64,000 nucleotides of DNA, from contig NZ_VUMH01000001.1 in assembly GCF_009696265.1 (NCBI RefSeq), forward strand, positions 186,001 to 250,000, read 5' to 3'. Under the pieces are notes generated by a model. That model was given only the letters and a program-made list of their open reading frames with translations. It did not search any database and had not been told where the DNA came from. Positions 9,494 to 19,390 of this stretch are shown in pieces (within the stretch, counting starts at the first letter, position 1; every line of letters starts with the position of its first letter). The translations under genes and the position numbers were made by a program. The DNA comes from Desulfovibrio porci (GTDB taxonomy: Bacteria; Desulfobacterota; Desulfovibrionia; Desulfovibrionales; Desulfovibrionaceae).

Positions 9494-10427
9494 GACTGCC
9501 CGCCTCCAGGCCCTGAGCCGCGATCATGGCAAGGTCTTCTTCAATGCCCTGTCCGTGCGTGGTAAGATAATCGCCGGTCATCAGGGCATTGGCCCCGGCA
9601 GCGAAAATTTCGTGCTGTCGCGTTCCAAGGGTTGTGGGACGGCCGCCGCAGATCCGCAACGTGGCCTCGGGCAGAATGTGCCGGAACAGGGCGATGATCC
9701 GCAACGCCTCCCGGGCGGAGAGAATTTCTTGCCCGGCCAGCGGCGTTTGGGGGTGAGGATGCAGAAAATTCATGGGCACATGGCGAACGCCCAGTTCCTT
9801 GAGGCTGAACGCAAAGGCGATGCGCTCCTCCCAGCTTTCGCCCAGACCGAACAAACCGCCGGTGCATACCGTCAGACCGGCACGCTGAGCCCGGAGCACC
9901 GTATCGCGGCGCTGTTCCCAGGTCTGGGTGGTACAGACACGCGGGTAATGGCTTTGCGCTGTCTCCAGATTGTGGTGGTAGCGTGTAAGACCGGCCCCGG
10001 CCAGTTGCTCAAGCTGGGCCGCACTCAGCCGCCCCAGAGAGGCGCAGACGCGGGGCCGCGCCGCGTCCGGCAATGTGGCCAGCACAGCGCGCAGATGCGC
10101 CAGCTCCGCCTCGCTGAGCGCCGCGCCGCTAGTGACGATGCCGATATGGTTCACCGGCAGCGCGGCCAGTTTCAGAATACGCTCCCGCAATGCGTCATCC
10201 GGCAAAAGATCAAACACAGCTATGGGCGTGTGATTATGACGGCTCTGGGAACAAAAGCGGCAATCCATGGCGCAGTTGCCGCTGCGGGCGTTAATGATGG
10301 CGCAAAGATCCACCGCGCGTCCGAAAGCCGCCTCGCGCAAACGCGCGGCCTGTTCAAAAAGCCGCGCGTCGGGCAGGGACAAAAGTGCTAAAGCCTGGGC
10401 GGGCGTTGCCGCCGGGAACATCTCCAT
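9480..10427 (-). CDS. bioB: Biotin synthase
   Basis: Radical SAM enzyme that inserts sulfur into dethiobiotin. The cluster-binding CxxxCxxC is Cys52, Cys56, Cys59 in SGNCAMDCRFCSQS, and YHHNLET, GGLFGLGE and HPHPQTPLAG match the family. Length is 315 residues. The ATG at 10427 is preferred, with AAAGG 9 nt upstream; a TTG at 10436 and an ATG at 10421 are alternatives. It is the first gene of bioB-bioDA. No BirA operator was seen upstream. Confidence 0.94.
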   Translation of the reverse strand: MEMFPAATPAQALALLSLPDARLFEQAARLREAAFGRAVDLCAIINARSGNCAMDCRFCSQSRHNHTPIAVFDLLPDDALRERILKLAALPVNHIGIVTSGAALSEAELAHLRAVLATLPDAARPRVCASLGRLSAAQLEQLAGAGLTRYHHNLETAQSHYPRVCTTQTWEQRRDTVLRAQRAGLTVCTGGLFGLGESWEERIAFAFSLKELGVRHVPMNFLHPHPQTPLAGQEILSAREALRIIALFRHILPEATLRICGGRPTTLGTRQHEIFAAGANALMTGDYLTTHGQGIEEDLAMIAAQGLEAGSHARR

Positions 10428-10528
10428 TACAATCAACCTTTGAACTTTCCAGTCTCTTGCCGCCGTGGGGGAGCCCCGGTGAACGGACAGGCATGGGACC
10501 GGACGCGTCAGCAGATTACTACGGCATA

Positions 10529-10553
10529 TAAAAAGCCCGCCGTGCGGCGGGCT
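10529..10553 (-). terminator. Rho-independent terminator after mucR
   Basis: Minus-strand hairpin with AGCCCGCCG/CGGCGGGCT arms followed by TTTTTATATG. It sits between the mucR stop and bioB. Confidence 0.9.
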
Positions 10554-10569
10554 CCATGGCGTCTTGGTC

Positions 10570-10971
10570 CTATTTGACTACTTTGCGCCGCTTTTCCCAC
10601 AGCTTCATGTCTTTCATCTTTTTGCGGCGTTCACGTTGCAGGGCTTTGCAAACCAGCGGCGCATCCTTCTTGAAGCCCCATTTTTCCCTGTATTCGGCGG
10701 TATCCATGCCGTGACTGGCCAGATGCCGCTTCGTCAGGATTTTGAAGCTCTTTCCACATTCAAGGCAGGTAACGGATTTTTCTTTCACCGATTTGCGGGC
10801 TTCCAGAGCCATTTCAGCGCTGTCGAGTTCCACCGGCGCTTCGCCTTCGGCCACAGCACGGATGCCCACCGCCACCTTCTGGATAAAGGTCGCGATGTCC
10901 TCTTCAGTCATAATCCGGACACCGGCCTGGGCGCGGGTGATTTCCAACGCCTCTTTTAAATAATCGTCCAT
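10570..10971 (-). CDS. MucR/Ros-family zinc-finger transcriptional regulator
   Basis: The 133-residue protein carries a single Ros-type C2H2 zinc finger: Cys69, Cys72, His83, His87 in TCLECGKSFKILTKRHLASH, then the MDTAEYREKW box. Ros/MucR proteins bind AT-rich DNA and often repress envelope or surface-polysaccharide genes. The C-terminus is very basic (RRKKMKDMKLWEKRRK). The ATG at 10971 has GAGGTG 5 nt upstream; an upstream in-frame start adds 16 unlikely residues. It has its own promoter, a leader hairpin and a terminator, so it is monocistronic. Targets are unknown. Confidence 0.88.
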   Translation of the reverse strand: MDDYLKEALEITRAQAGVRIMTEEDIATFIQKVAVGIRAVAEGEAPVELDSAEMALEARKSVKEKSVTCLECGKSFKILTKRHLASHGMDTAEYREKWGFKKDAPLVCKALQRERRKKMKDMKLWEKRRKVVK

Positions 10972-11015
10972 TGCCCACCTCTTGCTTGTGGTATGTCTTT
11001 TGTTTCCAGCGCGAC

Positions 11016-11045
11016 GCACGGTGTCTTGGGATACAACACCCGTGC
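11016..11045 (-). promoter_or_regulatory. Leader hairpin upstream of mucR
   Basis: In the roughly 100-nt leader of mucR the arms GCACGG...TGTT and GACA...CCGTGC can pair into a long stem. No T-run follows, so it is not a standard terminator. A structural role in the mRNA is inferred only. Confidence 0.35.
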
Positions 11046-11086
11046 CTCAGGACAGCTTCAGCCTCCCCCTATTACAGGGTGCGCTT

Positions 11087-11115
11087 ACCATACACACTGC
11101 CTCATGCCACGTCAA
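11087..11115 (-). promoter_or_regulatory. Sigma-70-type promoter for mucR
   Basis: TTGACG and TATGGT on the minus strand are separated by 17 nt, with TGTG before the -10 element. Confidence 0.6.
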
Positions 11116-11171
11116 TTGTATTGTGCTCTATCGAATGTGCCGCAGCTATTTTTCATCCATTCATAACGAAA

Positions 11172-11918
11172 TCAGTTATCGTTGAAAAAGTCATATTGGG
11201 ATACGGTACCCAGAAAACTCTCATCCATGTACTGCCATTGCACGCCCTGCGCGTACCCCTGACGCAACGGGGAAAGATCAGCGGGCACCGGCCCCACGCT
11301 GAACGTCTCCCGCGCCCGCTGTTCAAAGTCTTTAAGCGTATCGGCAGCCCCCAGAGGCAAGGCCGAAAGAGATTCTATTCCGGCGGGAAGCGGCTCACGA
11401 TATTCCATGATGATCTTATCGTCATTAAAGTTGTAGCGGGCCGCAAAACCACGGGCCAGCCAGCGCACGGGACGGCCTTCCGGCGTTTTGCCGGCCACCA
11501 GCGCGCCAAAGGGATCACGGCTGCTGTCCACAATATAGGTGCAGGCCTGATAGCCGACGCCGTCAAAAACCTCCACGCCGTCATCCACGCTGAACGGGCG
11601 GCGCATAATGCCGTCCCAGTACCAGCCCTGGGGCACTTCGGCCTGAGCCACCACGGCCATGGGGCTGATGTCGCCCGCGCCGTAGACCGCAAGCCAGACG
11701 CGGATGGGCAGGCCGCCCGCCATGCTGCTCCTGGTCAGATTGGCCGAACCCCGTCCCGCCGTGAGCAGCGGCATGTTTTTGGCTTCCACGGCAATGGCCG
11801 GACGAGCGGTGGAAACATAGGCGGAGCCGACCATACCGCGTTGCTGCGCGGCACTGCAGCCGACCATCATCAGCACCAGAGCCGCTATACCGAAAAGACG
11901 CATGTGTTTCGTCGTCAT
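11172..11918 (-). CDS. Putative outer-membrane lipoprotein (DUF4851-like)
   Basis: The 248-residue product begins with a lipoprotein signal: a basic start, the hydrophobic LFGIAALVLMMVG and a lipobox Cys in MVGCSAAQ. The ATG at 11918 has GGAGG 8 nt upstream, while the longer in-frame start would bury the signal. The remainder is soluble and probably periplasmic, with GWYWDGIMRRPFS and YIVDSSRDPFGALVAGKTPEG segments. From memory it resembles DUF4851 lipoproteins seen in Desulfovibrio, but that link is not tested. Function is unknown. It has its own promoter and precedes mucR by 200 bp. Confidence 0.7.
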   Translation of the reverse strand: MTTKHMRLFGIAALVLMMVGCSAAQQRGMVGSAYVSTARPAIAVEAKNMPLLTAGRGSANLTRSSMAGGLPIRVWLAVYGAGDISPMAVVAQAEVPQGWYWDGIMRRPFSVDDGVEVFDGVGYQACTYIVDSSRDPFGALVAGKTPEGRPVRWLARGFAARYNFNDDKIIMEYREPLPAGIESLSALPLGAADTLKDFEQRARETFSVGPVPADLSPLRQGYAQGVQWQYMDESFLGTVSQYDFFNDN

Positions 11919-11994
11919 GGCGCAATCCTCCATGAAACCGGCACGTCGCCGAAGCGGACGGGTGCCGGGTAACGGTTTTTCATTCCCTATGGAA

Positions 11995-12023
11995 AAGATA
12001 TGCCAAGGTTCAGTGCCTGGCAA
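11995..12023 (-). promoter_or_regulatory. Promoter for the lipoprotein gene
   Basis: TTGCCA and TATCTT are separated by 17 nt on the minus strand, about 77 bp upstream of the ATG at 11918. Confidence 0.5.
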
Positions 12024-12099
12024 TCATTATTATTAAGAGAGATGACAGTGGAAAAAAGGCGGAAAAGAAGAAGAAGAAGAAAGGAGAGGCGAAACGGAA

Positions 12100-15000
12100 T
12101 TACTGTTGCGCCGGTTGTTGCTGCTGGGACTGTTGCCGGCGCGGCGAGGCATTGCCGCCCGGCATGTACGTCTGCAGATCGCGCGAGACCTCAAAGGTGC
12201 GCAATTCACCGGCCGCCGCCGTGGCGAAGCTGGAGTCGGGGAACCGCCGGACAATATCTTCCAGCAAGGCCTGAGCGCGGTTTGCGTCGCCCAGTTTGCG
12301 ATAGAGGCGCGCTTCCCGGAAACGCAGACCCGGATATTCCGGCGAAGTATCCGGCACAAAGGCATTGTAGCGGTTTACCCATTGCAGGGCTTCGGGAATG
12401 CGGTTGCCCACTTCGCAGATATCCATCAGCGCGGCTATGGCCTCCTTGATGCGTTGCGGGTCGGCCTTGTCGGAACGCTCGTCCTGCAGGCGGGTGAAAA
12501 GCTCAATGACCTTGCGGTTCAGATCATAGGAGTCTTTGATGTCTTTGCGGTTTTCCGCGTCCCGGGCCAGAAAATACGTGGCATAGGCTTGCTGGTAGAG
12601 CGGGATGTCGTCGCGCGCCGCCAACTGCCGCCACATGGCCAGCGCCGGGCCTGCCAGATTCAGATTCTGGGCGGAAAGCGCCAGAGCGTAATCCAGCTGC
12701 TTGCGCAACTGGGGCTTCATGTCCCAGGTGGAAACCAGTTTGCCCAGATCCAGAATCTTGTCCCAGGCCCCGGCCTGGAGATAGCGGTTGAAAAATTCCG
12801 TAAAAGCCGCTTCGCCATACTGCGGGTCCATGGGAGATTTCAAAAATTCTCCCAGCAGTTCAAAAGCCTTCTTCTCGTTGCCGCGCTCCAGCCAGCCCTG
12901 CGCCAGGGCATAGCGCAGGCGCGGGTCCGGTTCGCCGTAGCGCTCACGCACCAGGGGGAAACCGTTCCACAAGATCAGAATGCGGCCGTAATTCTGCTCG
13001 GCCAGGGAGTTCGCCAGTTCTTTCTGAAAGGCCTGCCAGATAATTTCACGGGCCTGCGGCGCGTCGGGGTGTTCGGGGTAGCCGTCGATAAAATCCGCCG
13101 CCTTGCCCATGGCTTCGGTGTACTGCTTGTCCCAGAACAGCCACATGGCCTGCTTCAGACGAGCCAGGACAGCGTCCGGAGACGTTTGGGACGACGCGGC
13201 CAGCTCGCTGTAGGTCTGCCACAACGGCGGCTCCCCGCCCCTGGCGAAGACCTGATTCATTTGCTCATAGGTGATGGGCGAGTCGTAAATGCCCTTTTCC
13301 GCAAGGCGCAGCCTGGCCGTGGACGCCAGGGGCGAATCCGCAAAGCGGCGCGCCAGTTCACGGTAAATAAAATCAGCGGCGGCGTTCTTGCCCCTGCGCA
13401 GATAGGTATCGCCCATCTTGAGCAGAATCGCGTCGTTGCCCTGGCGGCCCGGCTCCAGGTTGACATAGAGCCAGTAGAGATCCAGCGCCGTGTCCGTCTT
13501 TTGCAGGGCTTCGTCGTTGCCCGCCTGCAACAGCAGAAAGGAAGGCTCATCAATATAATAACGCGGCCAGCGCTTGCTGATGAAGTCCAGAATGATCTGG
13601 GCCTTGTCGTGCTTTTTCTGGTTGAAAAGCGCTTGGGCCAGCCCCACGGACGCGGTCTGGAGGTGGGAAGACTCGGGATATTTGTCCAGCACGATGGAAA
13701 AGGACTGCTCCGCCTCGGCATTGAGCCCGCGCTTGAGCTGTTCCTTGCCCAGCGCGGTAAAGCCCTGCGCCACGCCGGGATAATCGGGATAACGCCGGAG
13801 CAGGGCCACGATATAGCCGCCCGCGTCCACCAGATTGCCCACATTGGCGTTGGCAAGGCCCAGGCGCAACAGGGCGTCGGGCACGCGGGGCGAACGCAGA
13901 TTGGCGTTCAAGGCCTCGTTGGTGGAGGAAACAATGGCCTCGTAGCCCGCCAGAGGATTGTCCGCATAGCGCACCCAGAGGCAGTCGCTGATGTAATAGA
14001 GCACCTTTTCCCGCATCTCCGGCGTGATGTCGGTCAGAGCGCGGATTTTCTCCAGTTGCGGCAGGGCTTCGTCAAATTTGTTTTCTCCGATCAGGCGTTC
14101 TGCCTCGGCCAGCATCTTGTCCGGCTCCGGCGGCTTGGATACGGGATTGCCCTGTTCGTCCACGTAAATGACTTCACGAGGCTTTTCCGCGGGCGCTTCC
14201 TTTTTCTCGGCCTGCTTTTCGCCCACAGGCAGGCCCACCGGCTTTGTGTTCACTGTGCCGGAAGCCTTCGGCCCCGTATCCCGCGCCTGCGACGCGGCAT
14301 TCTGCACTGCGGCGGACGGCGCGGACGCGCCCGGCTCTTCACCGGTGGTTTTTCCTTCGGACGCGGGAGCCGCATCCGAAGGAGAAGCCTGTTGCGGGGC
14401 GGCGTTCGACGCGGTCCGGGACGTTGCCGCGTCGACATCTCCGGCTGATTCCGTTTTGCCGCCGACGCTCCCGGGCCGGGCTTCAGCCGGACTTTCTCCC
14501 GGCGCGGCGCTTTCCCCGCCGGTCGCCGGCAGCGTAGCCGTGGACAGCCCGCCGGCTTCAGGCCAGTCTTCCGGGCCACCGGCATTAATCTTGCCGCGCA
14601 AATCCTGACGGGAAAGCATCACCCCCCTGTCGCCCAATTCTTTGGGACCGCCGTTTTCCGGAACAGCGGCGGCAAAAGCCGAAGAAGACCAGAAACCGGC
14701 TTCGGCGGCGGGCGGCGCGAAGTCGGGCACCACGCGCTCTTCATGGGGAGTGGGGACACTAGGCCGAGGATCGGCCAGCTCCGCCAGACGGGAATACGGC
14801 ACGGCCCGCAGACCGCTCAACCGGCGGCGCAAAAGATCAGCCGGAAGTTGCCCGGCCGCAAGAGGCGGCACGCTTTCGTCCGCCCTGCTCCGGGACGCCC
14901 GCGCGCCGACCGGGGCCGACAACGGCCCGGCGACGACGGGCGCCGCAGCCGCGTCACCGCCGGGGGCGGCAAAGAATTCCATGACCACCCTGCCGGGCGC

Positions 15001-15375
15001 GGGACGGGTCAGCGTATAATTGACGACGCGCGGGGAAAGACGGATGCGCAGCCGCCCGCCGTTCGCGCTGCCGTCCAGAGCCAGAGCGCGCAAAAGAGCG
15101 TCAGGCGCGGGCGCATCCCCGGCCTGACGCAGAGAAGCGGTCGGGCTGTTCAGCATCAGTTCCAGATCCGTGGCGCTGACGCGCGCCACGCTACGGGCCT
15201 GGCCGGGGCTGTCCAGCACCAGGATCAACCGCCCGGCATTCGTACCGGGCGTCCACTGCCAGAGCATGGCCCGCGCCTGCTCCGGCCGACACAGGAGCAC
15301 GGCCAACAGCAGACAGAGCCATGGCAACAACCGGCGCGGCGCGCCCTTCACAACGGCGCTATGAGGCCGGAACAT
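12100..15375 (-). CDS. Large exported AMIN-like / TPR-repeat envelope protein
   Basis: About 1,091 residues. A signal peptide (basic RR followed by LLPWLCLLLAVLLC) leads to an AMIN-like beta domain (residues about 35-130, RLILVLDSPGQAR...VVMEFF). A low-complexity Ala/Pro/Glu linker follows (about 180-400), then a long array of TPR-type helix pairs (about 425-1080) and a Gln-rich tail. AMIN domains often bind peptidoglycan or target proteins to the envelope, so a periplasmic scaffold is likely. An ATG at 15420 would add 15 residues; 15375 gives the better signal peptide, but neither has a strong ribosome binding site. The FleQ-like activator lies directly upstream. Confidence 0.75.
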   Translation of the reverse strand: MFRPHSAVVKGAPRRLLPWLCLLLAVLLCRPEQARAMLWQWTPGTNAGRLILVLDSPGQARSVARVSATDLELMLNSPTASLRQAGDAPAPDALLRALALDGSANGGRLRIRLSPRVVNYTLTRPAPGRVVMEFFAAPGGDAAAAPVVAGPLSAPVGARASRSRADESVPPLAAGQLPADLLRRRLSGLRAVPYSRLAELADPRPSVPTPHEERVVPDFAPPAAEAGFWSSSAFAAAVPENGGPKELGDRGVMLSRQDLRGKINAGGPEDWPEAGGLSTATLPATGGESAAPGESPAEARPGSVGGKTESAGDVDAATSRTASNAAPQQASPSDAAPASEGKTTGEEPGASAPSAAVQNAASQARDTGPKASGTVNTKPVGLPVGEKQAEKKEAPAEKPREVIYVDEQGNPVSKPPEPDKMLAEAERLIGENKFDEALPQLEKIRALTDITPEMREKVLYYISDCLWVRYADNPLAGYEAIVSSTNEALNANLRSPRVPDALLRLGLANANVGNLVDAGGYIVALLRRYPDYPGVAQGFTALGKEQLKRGLNAEAEQSFSIVLDKYPESSHLQTASVGLAQALFNQKKHDKAQIILDFISKRWPRYYIDEPSFLLLQAGNDEALQKTDTALDLYWLYVNLEPGRQGNDAILLKMGDTYLRRGKNAAADFIYRELARRFADSPLASTARLRLAEKGIYDSPITYEQMNQVFARGGEPPLWQTYSELAASSQTSPDAVLARLKQAMWLFWDKQYTEAMGKAADFIDGYPEHPDAPQAREIIWQAFQKELANSLAEQNYGRILILWNGFPLVRERYGEPDPRLRYALAQGWLERGNEKKAFELLGEFLKSPMDPQYGEAAFTEFFNRYLQAGAWDKILDLGKLVSTWDMKPQLRKQLDYALALSAQNLNLAGPALAMWRQLAARDDIPLYQQAYATYFLARDAENRKDIKDSYDLNRKVIELFTRLQDERSDKADPQRIKEAIAALMDICEVGNRIPEALQWVNRYNAFVPDTSPEYPGLRFREARLYRKLGDANRAQALLEDIVRRFPDSSFATAAAGELRTFEVSRDLQTYMPGGNASPRRQQSQQQQPAQQ

Positions 15376-15447
15376 GCCGGCAGTCAGGCTTCTGTTCACT
15401 GACGTATGACAACAACACATGACGGATCAGACATCCGCCTCATTTTA

Positions 15448-15463
15448 TGCAAAAAATATGCCC
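15448..15463 (-). promoter_or_regulatory. Candidate sigma-54 promoter for the TPR gene
   Basis: Minus-strand GGGCATATTTTTTGCA has the GG-N10-GC spacing and a TTGCA -12 half, but its -24 half is imperfect. It lies between the FleQ-like gene and the TPR gene, so the activator could act locally. Confidence 0.4.
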
Positions 15464-15490
15464 ATAAAAGGTGACGGAAAGCGCTCCGCA

Positions 15491-16579
15491 TCAGGGATTG
15501 CGTTTTTTGAGCTTCTCAATGAGGGTGGTGCGCTTGATGCCCAGATATTCCGCGGCCTGATTTTTCACGCCCCCGGCCCGGTTCAGAGCTTCGTCGATCA
15601 GACGGCTTTCCACGGCGTCCAGAAAATCCTTGAGATTCAGGCCGTGGCCCTCCAGCACAGCCAGATCCGGCCAGACAAAACCGCCGGATTGTGACGCGTC
15701 GCGCGGGGCTTCCGTGTGGGTCGGCGCGTCCGACGCCGATTGCGCGGACGGGGCGGCAGACTCCGGTGCGCCCTGCTCCTCCACTTCGGGCAGGGCCGAA
15801 ATGTCGCCCACCTGATCCAGAATTTTGCGCGGCAGGTCCGATGGCTGGACCACAGCGCCGTCCACCAGAATGCTCAGGCGCTCCATGAAATTTTCCAGCT
15901 CGCGAACATTGCCGGGCCAGGTGTAGGCAGCCAGAACACGACGGGCGTCCGGGGTCAGGCCCAGGGGCGGACGGGCTTTCTTACGACAGAAGTGGTCCAG
16001 GAAATGCCGGGCCAGCAAAAGCACGTCGTCGCCGCGCTCGCGCAGGGGGGGCAAATGCAGGGGAATCACGTTCAGGCGGTAATACAGATCTTCGCGGAAG
16101 TGTCCGGCTTCCACCTCGGCTTCCAGGTCGCGGTTGGTGGCCGCCACAATGCGCACATCCACCTTTTTGCAACCGCTGCCGCCCACCCGTTCGATTTCCT
16201 TCTCCTGCAGCACGCGCAAAATCTTGACCTGGAGGCTCAACTCCATTTCGCCGATTTCATCCAGAAAAATGGTGCCGCCGTCAGCCAGTTCAAAACGGCC
16301 CGGCCTGGAGCGGATGGCGTGCGTAAAGGCGCCCTTTTCGTGACCGAAAAGTTCGCTTTCCAGCAGTTCTTTGGGGATAGCCCCGCAGTTGATGGGTACA
16401 AAAGGTTTGTCGGCGCGACGGCTGTTAGCGTGCAGGGCGCGCACCAGCAACTCCTTGCCTGTTCCGGATTCGCCGGTTACAAGCACAGTGCTGTCAGTGG
16501 GGGCCACCTTGCCGAGAATTCTGAAAACGTCGGCCAGCGTGGTGCTTTGGCCGATAATGCCGCTTGTATTTAGCTCCAT
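15491..16579 (-). CDS. FleQ-like sigma-54 activator without receiver domain
   Basis: A 362-residue AAA+ bacterial enhancer-binding protein. The AAA+ domain starts almost at the N-terminus (Walker A GESGTGKE 36-43; FLDEIGEM Walker B; R-finger region ATNRDLE...[10 protein letters not shown]). It ends in a Fis-type helix-turn-helix ([26 protein letters not shown]), which closely resembles the FleQ C-terminus. There is no phospho-receiver. The sigma-54 contact loop, normally GAFTGA, is GAFTHA at 83-88. The ATG at 16579 has GGGGA/AAGG upstream. Whether it controls flagella or the neighbouring envelope gene is open. Confidence 0.85.
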   Translation of the reverse strand: MELNTSGIIGQSTTLADVFRILGKVAPTDSTVLVTGESGTGKELLVRALHANSRRADKPFVPINCGAIPKELLESELFGHEKGAFTHAIRSRPGRFELADGGTIFLDEIGEMELSLQVKILRVLQEKEIERVGGSGCKKVDVRIVAATNRDLEAEVEAGHFREDLYYRLNVIPLHLPPLRERGDDVLLLARHFLDHFCRKKARPPLGLTPDARRVLAAYTWPGNVRELENFMERLSILVDGAVVQPSDLPRKILDQVGDISALPEVEEQGAPESAAPSAQSASDAPTHTEAPRDASQSGGFVWPDLAVLEGHGLNLKDFLDAVESRLIDEALNRAGGVKNQAAEYLGIKRTTLIEKLKKRNP

Positions 16580-16654
16580 GGACCTTCCCCGCTTACAGGG
16601 CTTTTCAGGTGTCAATACACTGACGCGTGCCGAATTGCCAGTAAAAAAGACAGG

Positions 16655-19354
16655 ATGTCAGCAGTTTTTGTTGCGCCGCCACAATTTTTCCCCCTGCCGC
16701 CCATGAGCCAGCCCTCTTCCAACTCCCTTCGACGCGCCGAACCGCCTGTTTTGCTGTCCTGCCCGCCCTGTCCAATGGACGAACTGCGCCCCGAGTTGCT
16801 CCGCTTGCTGGAGCACGGCGACAGTCTTGTGCTCGGCGCGCCGCCCGGCGCGGGCAAGAGCAGCCGCGTGCCCCTCTGGCTGCTGGATGCGCCCTGGCTG
16901 GCGGACCGCAAGATTCTGCTGCTGGAGCCGCGCCGCGTCGCCGCCCGCGCTCTGGGCCGCTACATGGCCCGCCTGCTCGGCGAGGAGCCGGGACAAACCG
17001 TGGGCTGGCGCATGCGGGAGGAAAGCGTCATCGGCCCGGCCACCCGCATTGAAGTCATTACCGAAGGCGTGCTGACCCGCCTGTTGCAGGCCGACCCGGA
17101 ACTGCCGCAGGCGGCCTGCGTAATCTTTGACGAATTCCACGAGCGCTCGCTCCAGGCCGATCTGGGTCTGGCCCTCTGCCTGGAAAGCCGGGCGGCCTTG
17201 CGGCCCGACCTGCGCCTGCTGGTCATGTCCGCTACGCTGGACGTCCAGGCCGTGGCGCATCTGCTGGGAGACTGCCCGGGCCTGAACTGCGCCGGACGCA
17301 GCTTTCCGGTGGAAACCCGCTGGCTGCCGCCGCGCGGCGCGCAACGACGCATGGGAGCGGAATTCTGGCGGCACACGGCGGCGGTGATCCTTCAGTTGCT
17401 GCGGGAGGAAACCGGCAGCCTGCTGGCCTTTCTGCCCGGCGCGGGCGAAATCCGCCAAGTGGCGGCGCTGCTGGAAGAACGCCTGCCGCCGGATGCCCGG
17501 CTCTGCCCGTTGTACGGCAATCTCTCCGCCCGGGAACAGGACGCGGCCATTGCCCTGGCGGAAGCCGGCACGCGCAAGGTGGTCCTGGCGACCTCCATTG
17601 CCGAAACCTCCCTGACCATTGAAGGCGTGCGTCTGGTGGTGGACGCGGGCCTGGAACGCAGCGCGCGTTTTGATCCGGCCTGCGGCCTCAGCCGCCTGGT
17701 CACCGGGCGCGTCTCCCTGGCGGGCGCGGCCCAGCGCGCGGGCCGGGCGGGCCGCATGGAGCCGGGCATCTGCTGCCGTCTCTGGGCCAGAGAAGAAGAA
17801 AACGGCCTGCGCCCGCAGATCCGCCCCGAAATTCTGGATGCCGATCTGAGCGGCCTGCTGCTGCAACTGGCTGTCTGGGGCGCGGCCGGACCGGACGGCG
17901 TGGCCTCCTTGACCTGGCTGGATCAACCGCCCCCCGCCGCGCTGGCCGTGGCCCGGCAGACCCTGTACGATCTGGGCGCGCTGGACGAACGCGGCCGCGC
18001 CACCAGTCTGGGCCGGAAGATGGCCGCGCTGCCTTCCAGCCCCCGTCTGGCGCGCCTTTTGCTGTACGGCCGGGAACGCGGGCACGCGGCCCTGGCCTGC
18101 TGCCTGGCAGCCTTGCTGGAAGACCGCGATCCCCTGCTGCGCTCCGGGCAGGATGCCCACGGCGCGGATTGTGATCTGGGCCGCCGTCTGGACTGGCTCT
18201 GCCGTGGCCGGGACACGCCGGAAAAGACGCGCTTGCGACGCCGGGCCCGGCGTCTGGCCGATTCGCTGGGCGTCAGACAACAGGTTTTTGACGCCGCCCT
18301 GACGGACCAGGATGCCGCCGGAACGCTGCTGGCCCTGGCCTGGCCGGAATGGCTGGCTCAGCGCCTTTCCGGCGACGCCGACCGCCCCAAGGCCGGACGG
18401 ACGGGCGGACAGCCCGGCGAACAGGCTGTGGTCCATTTTCTGCTCCGCTCGGGCCAGGCCGCGCAACTGCCCCAAAGCGACCCCTTGGCCAGCCGCGAAT
18501 TTCTGGCTGTAGCCGCCGTTTCCGGCGGCGGCCCGCGCGGACGCATCCGCCTTGCCGCGCCGTTCGGCCGCCCGCAGTTGGAAGAACTCTTCGGCCATCA
18601 AATCAGCAGTCAGGATTGCATCAGCGTTTCAGACGACGGCGCGGTGCTGGCCCGCCGACAGCAAATGCTGGGCAGCCTGCTGCTGCGGGACGCCCCGCTG
18701 CCCCGTCCGGACGCCGGATCCTGCGTCCGGGCCTTGTGCGAATATCTCCGCCAGGGCGGAGGCCGGAACCTGGCCCGGCTGCCCTGGAGTGACGAGGCCC
18801 GCCAATGGCGGGCGCGAGTGGCGCTGCTGCGGGAACTGGACGGCGACCCCTGGCCGGATCTCAGCGACCACGCCCTGCTGAAAAACCTTGAGAACTGGCT
18901 GGCCCCCTGGCTTGCGGAGTGTACCGCACTCCACCAGTTGACGCCCGGCCGCCTGCTGGAAGCTCTGCGCGCGCAACTGCCCTACCCCCTGACCCGGCGG
19001 CTGGAGCGGGAAGCCCCCAGCCACTGGCAGGTGCCCTCGGGCACGCTGCGGCCCATTGTCTACGGCGAGGAAGGCGGCCCCTGGCTGGCCGCAAAACTGC
19101 AGGAACTTTTCGGCTGTGAGGAAAGCCCGCGCATCGCCCAGGGTCGGGTGCCCCTGACCCTGCGGCTCAACTCACCGGCCGGGCGACCCTTGCAGGTCAC
19201 CCGCGATCTGGCCCATTTCTGGCGCAACGGCTATCAGGCCGTACGTGCGGAAATGCGGGGCCGCTACCCCAAGCATCCCTGGCCGGAAGATCCGCTTACG
19301 GCTCCGGCCACGGCCCTGACCAAGAAAAAACTGGCGGCCAAAAACCAAACCTGA
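16655..19354 (+). CDS. hrpB: ATP-dependent RNA helicase HrpB
   Basis: DEAH-box-type helicase of up to 899 residues. Visible motifs are Walker [11 protein letters not shown], the DEFHER form of motif II, SAT in [23 protein letters not shown] (motif V) and QRAGRAGR (motif VI). The C-terminal HrpB region ends with [27 protein letters not shown], typical of the family. The start is uncertain: ATGs at 16655, 16703 and 16775 are in frame and none has a strong ribosome binding site; the last would begin close to where E. coli HrpB begins. It diverges from the FleQ-like gene. Confidence 0.9.
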   Translation: MSAVFVAPPQFFPLPPMSQPSSNSLRRAEPPVLLSCPPCPMDELRPELLRLLEHGDSLVLGAPPGAGKSSRVPLWLLDAPWLADRKILLLEPRRVAARALGRYMARLLGEEPGQTVGWRMREESVIGPATRIEVITEGVLTRLLQADPELPQAACVIFDEFHERSLQADLGLALCLESRAALRPDLRLLVMSATLDVQAVAHLLGDCPGLNCAGRSFPVETRWLPPRGAQRRMGAEFWRHTAAVILQLLREETGSLLAFLPGAGEIRQVAALLEERLPPDARLCPLYGNLSAREQDAAIALAEAGTRKVVLATSIAETSLTIEGVRLVVDAGLERSARFDPACGLSRLVTGRVSLAGAAQRAGRAGRMEPGICCRLWAREEENGLRPQIRPEILDADLSGLLLQLAVWGAAGPDGVASLTWLDQPPPAALAVARQTLYDLGALDERGRATSLGRKMAALPSSPRLARLLLYGRERGHAALACCLAALLEDRDPLLRSGQDAHGADCDLGRRLDWLCRGRDTPEKTRLRRRARRLADSLGVRQQVFDAALTDQDAAGTLLALAWPEWLAQRLSGDADRPKAGRTGGQPGEQAVVHFLLRSGQAAQLPQSDPLASREFLAVAAVSGGGPRGRIRLAAPFGRPQLEELFGHQISSQDCISVSDDGAVLARRQQMLGSLLLRDAPLPRPDAGSCVRALCEYLRQGGGRNLARLPWSDEARQWRARVALLRELDGDPWPDLSDHALLKNLENWLAPWLAECTALHQLTPGRLLEALRAQLPYPLTRRLEREAPSHWQVPSGTLRPIVYGEEGGPWLAAKLQELFGCEESPRIAQGRVPLTLRLNSPAGRPLQVTRDLAHFWRNGYQAVRAEMRGRYPKHPWPEDPLTAPATALTKKKLAAKNQT

Positions 19355-19390
19355 GGGACCGGCGGCTTGAGCCTTTAGAGCAAATTACCT

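Noticed and set aside
10441..10528. Possible biotin operator upstream of bioB
   Set aside because: No TTGTAAAC-type inverted repeat characteristic of BirA sites was found.
12045..12100. Purine-rich AAGAAGAAG run at the end of the TPR gene
   Set aside because: A short simple-sequence stretch downstream of the stop. It is not a CRISPR or satellite array, and no function can be supported.
16658..18601. 647-codon open frame antisense to hrpB
   Set aside because: The helicase motifs are all on the plus strand, and the antisense text is Gln/Ala/Gly low-complexity.
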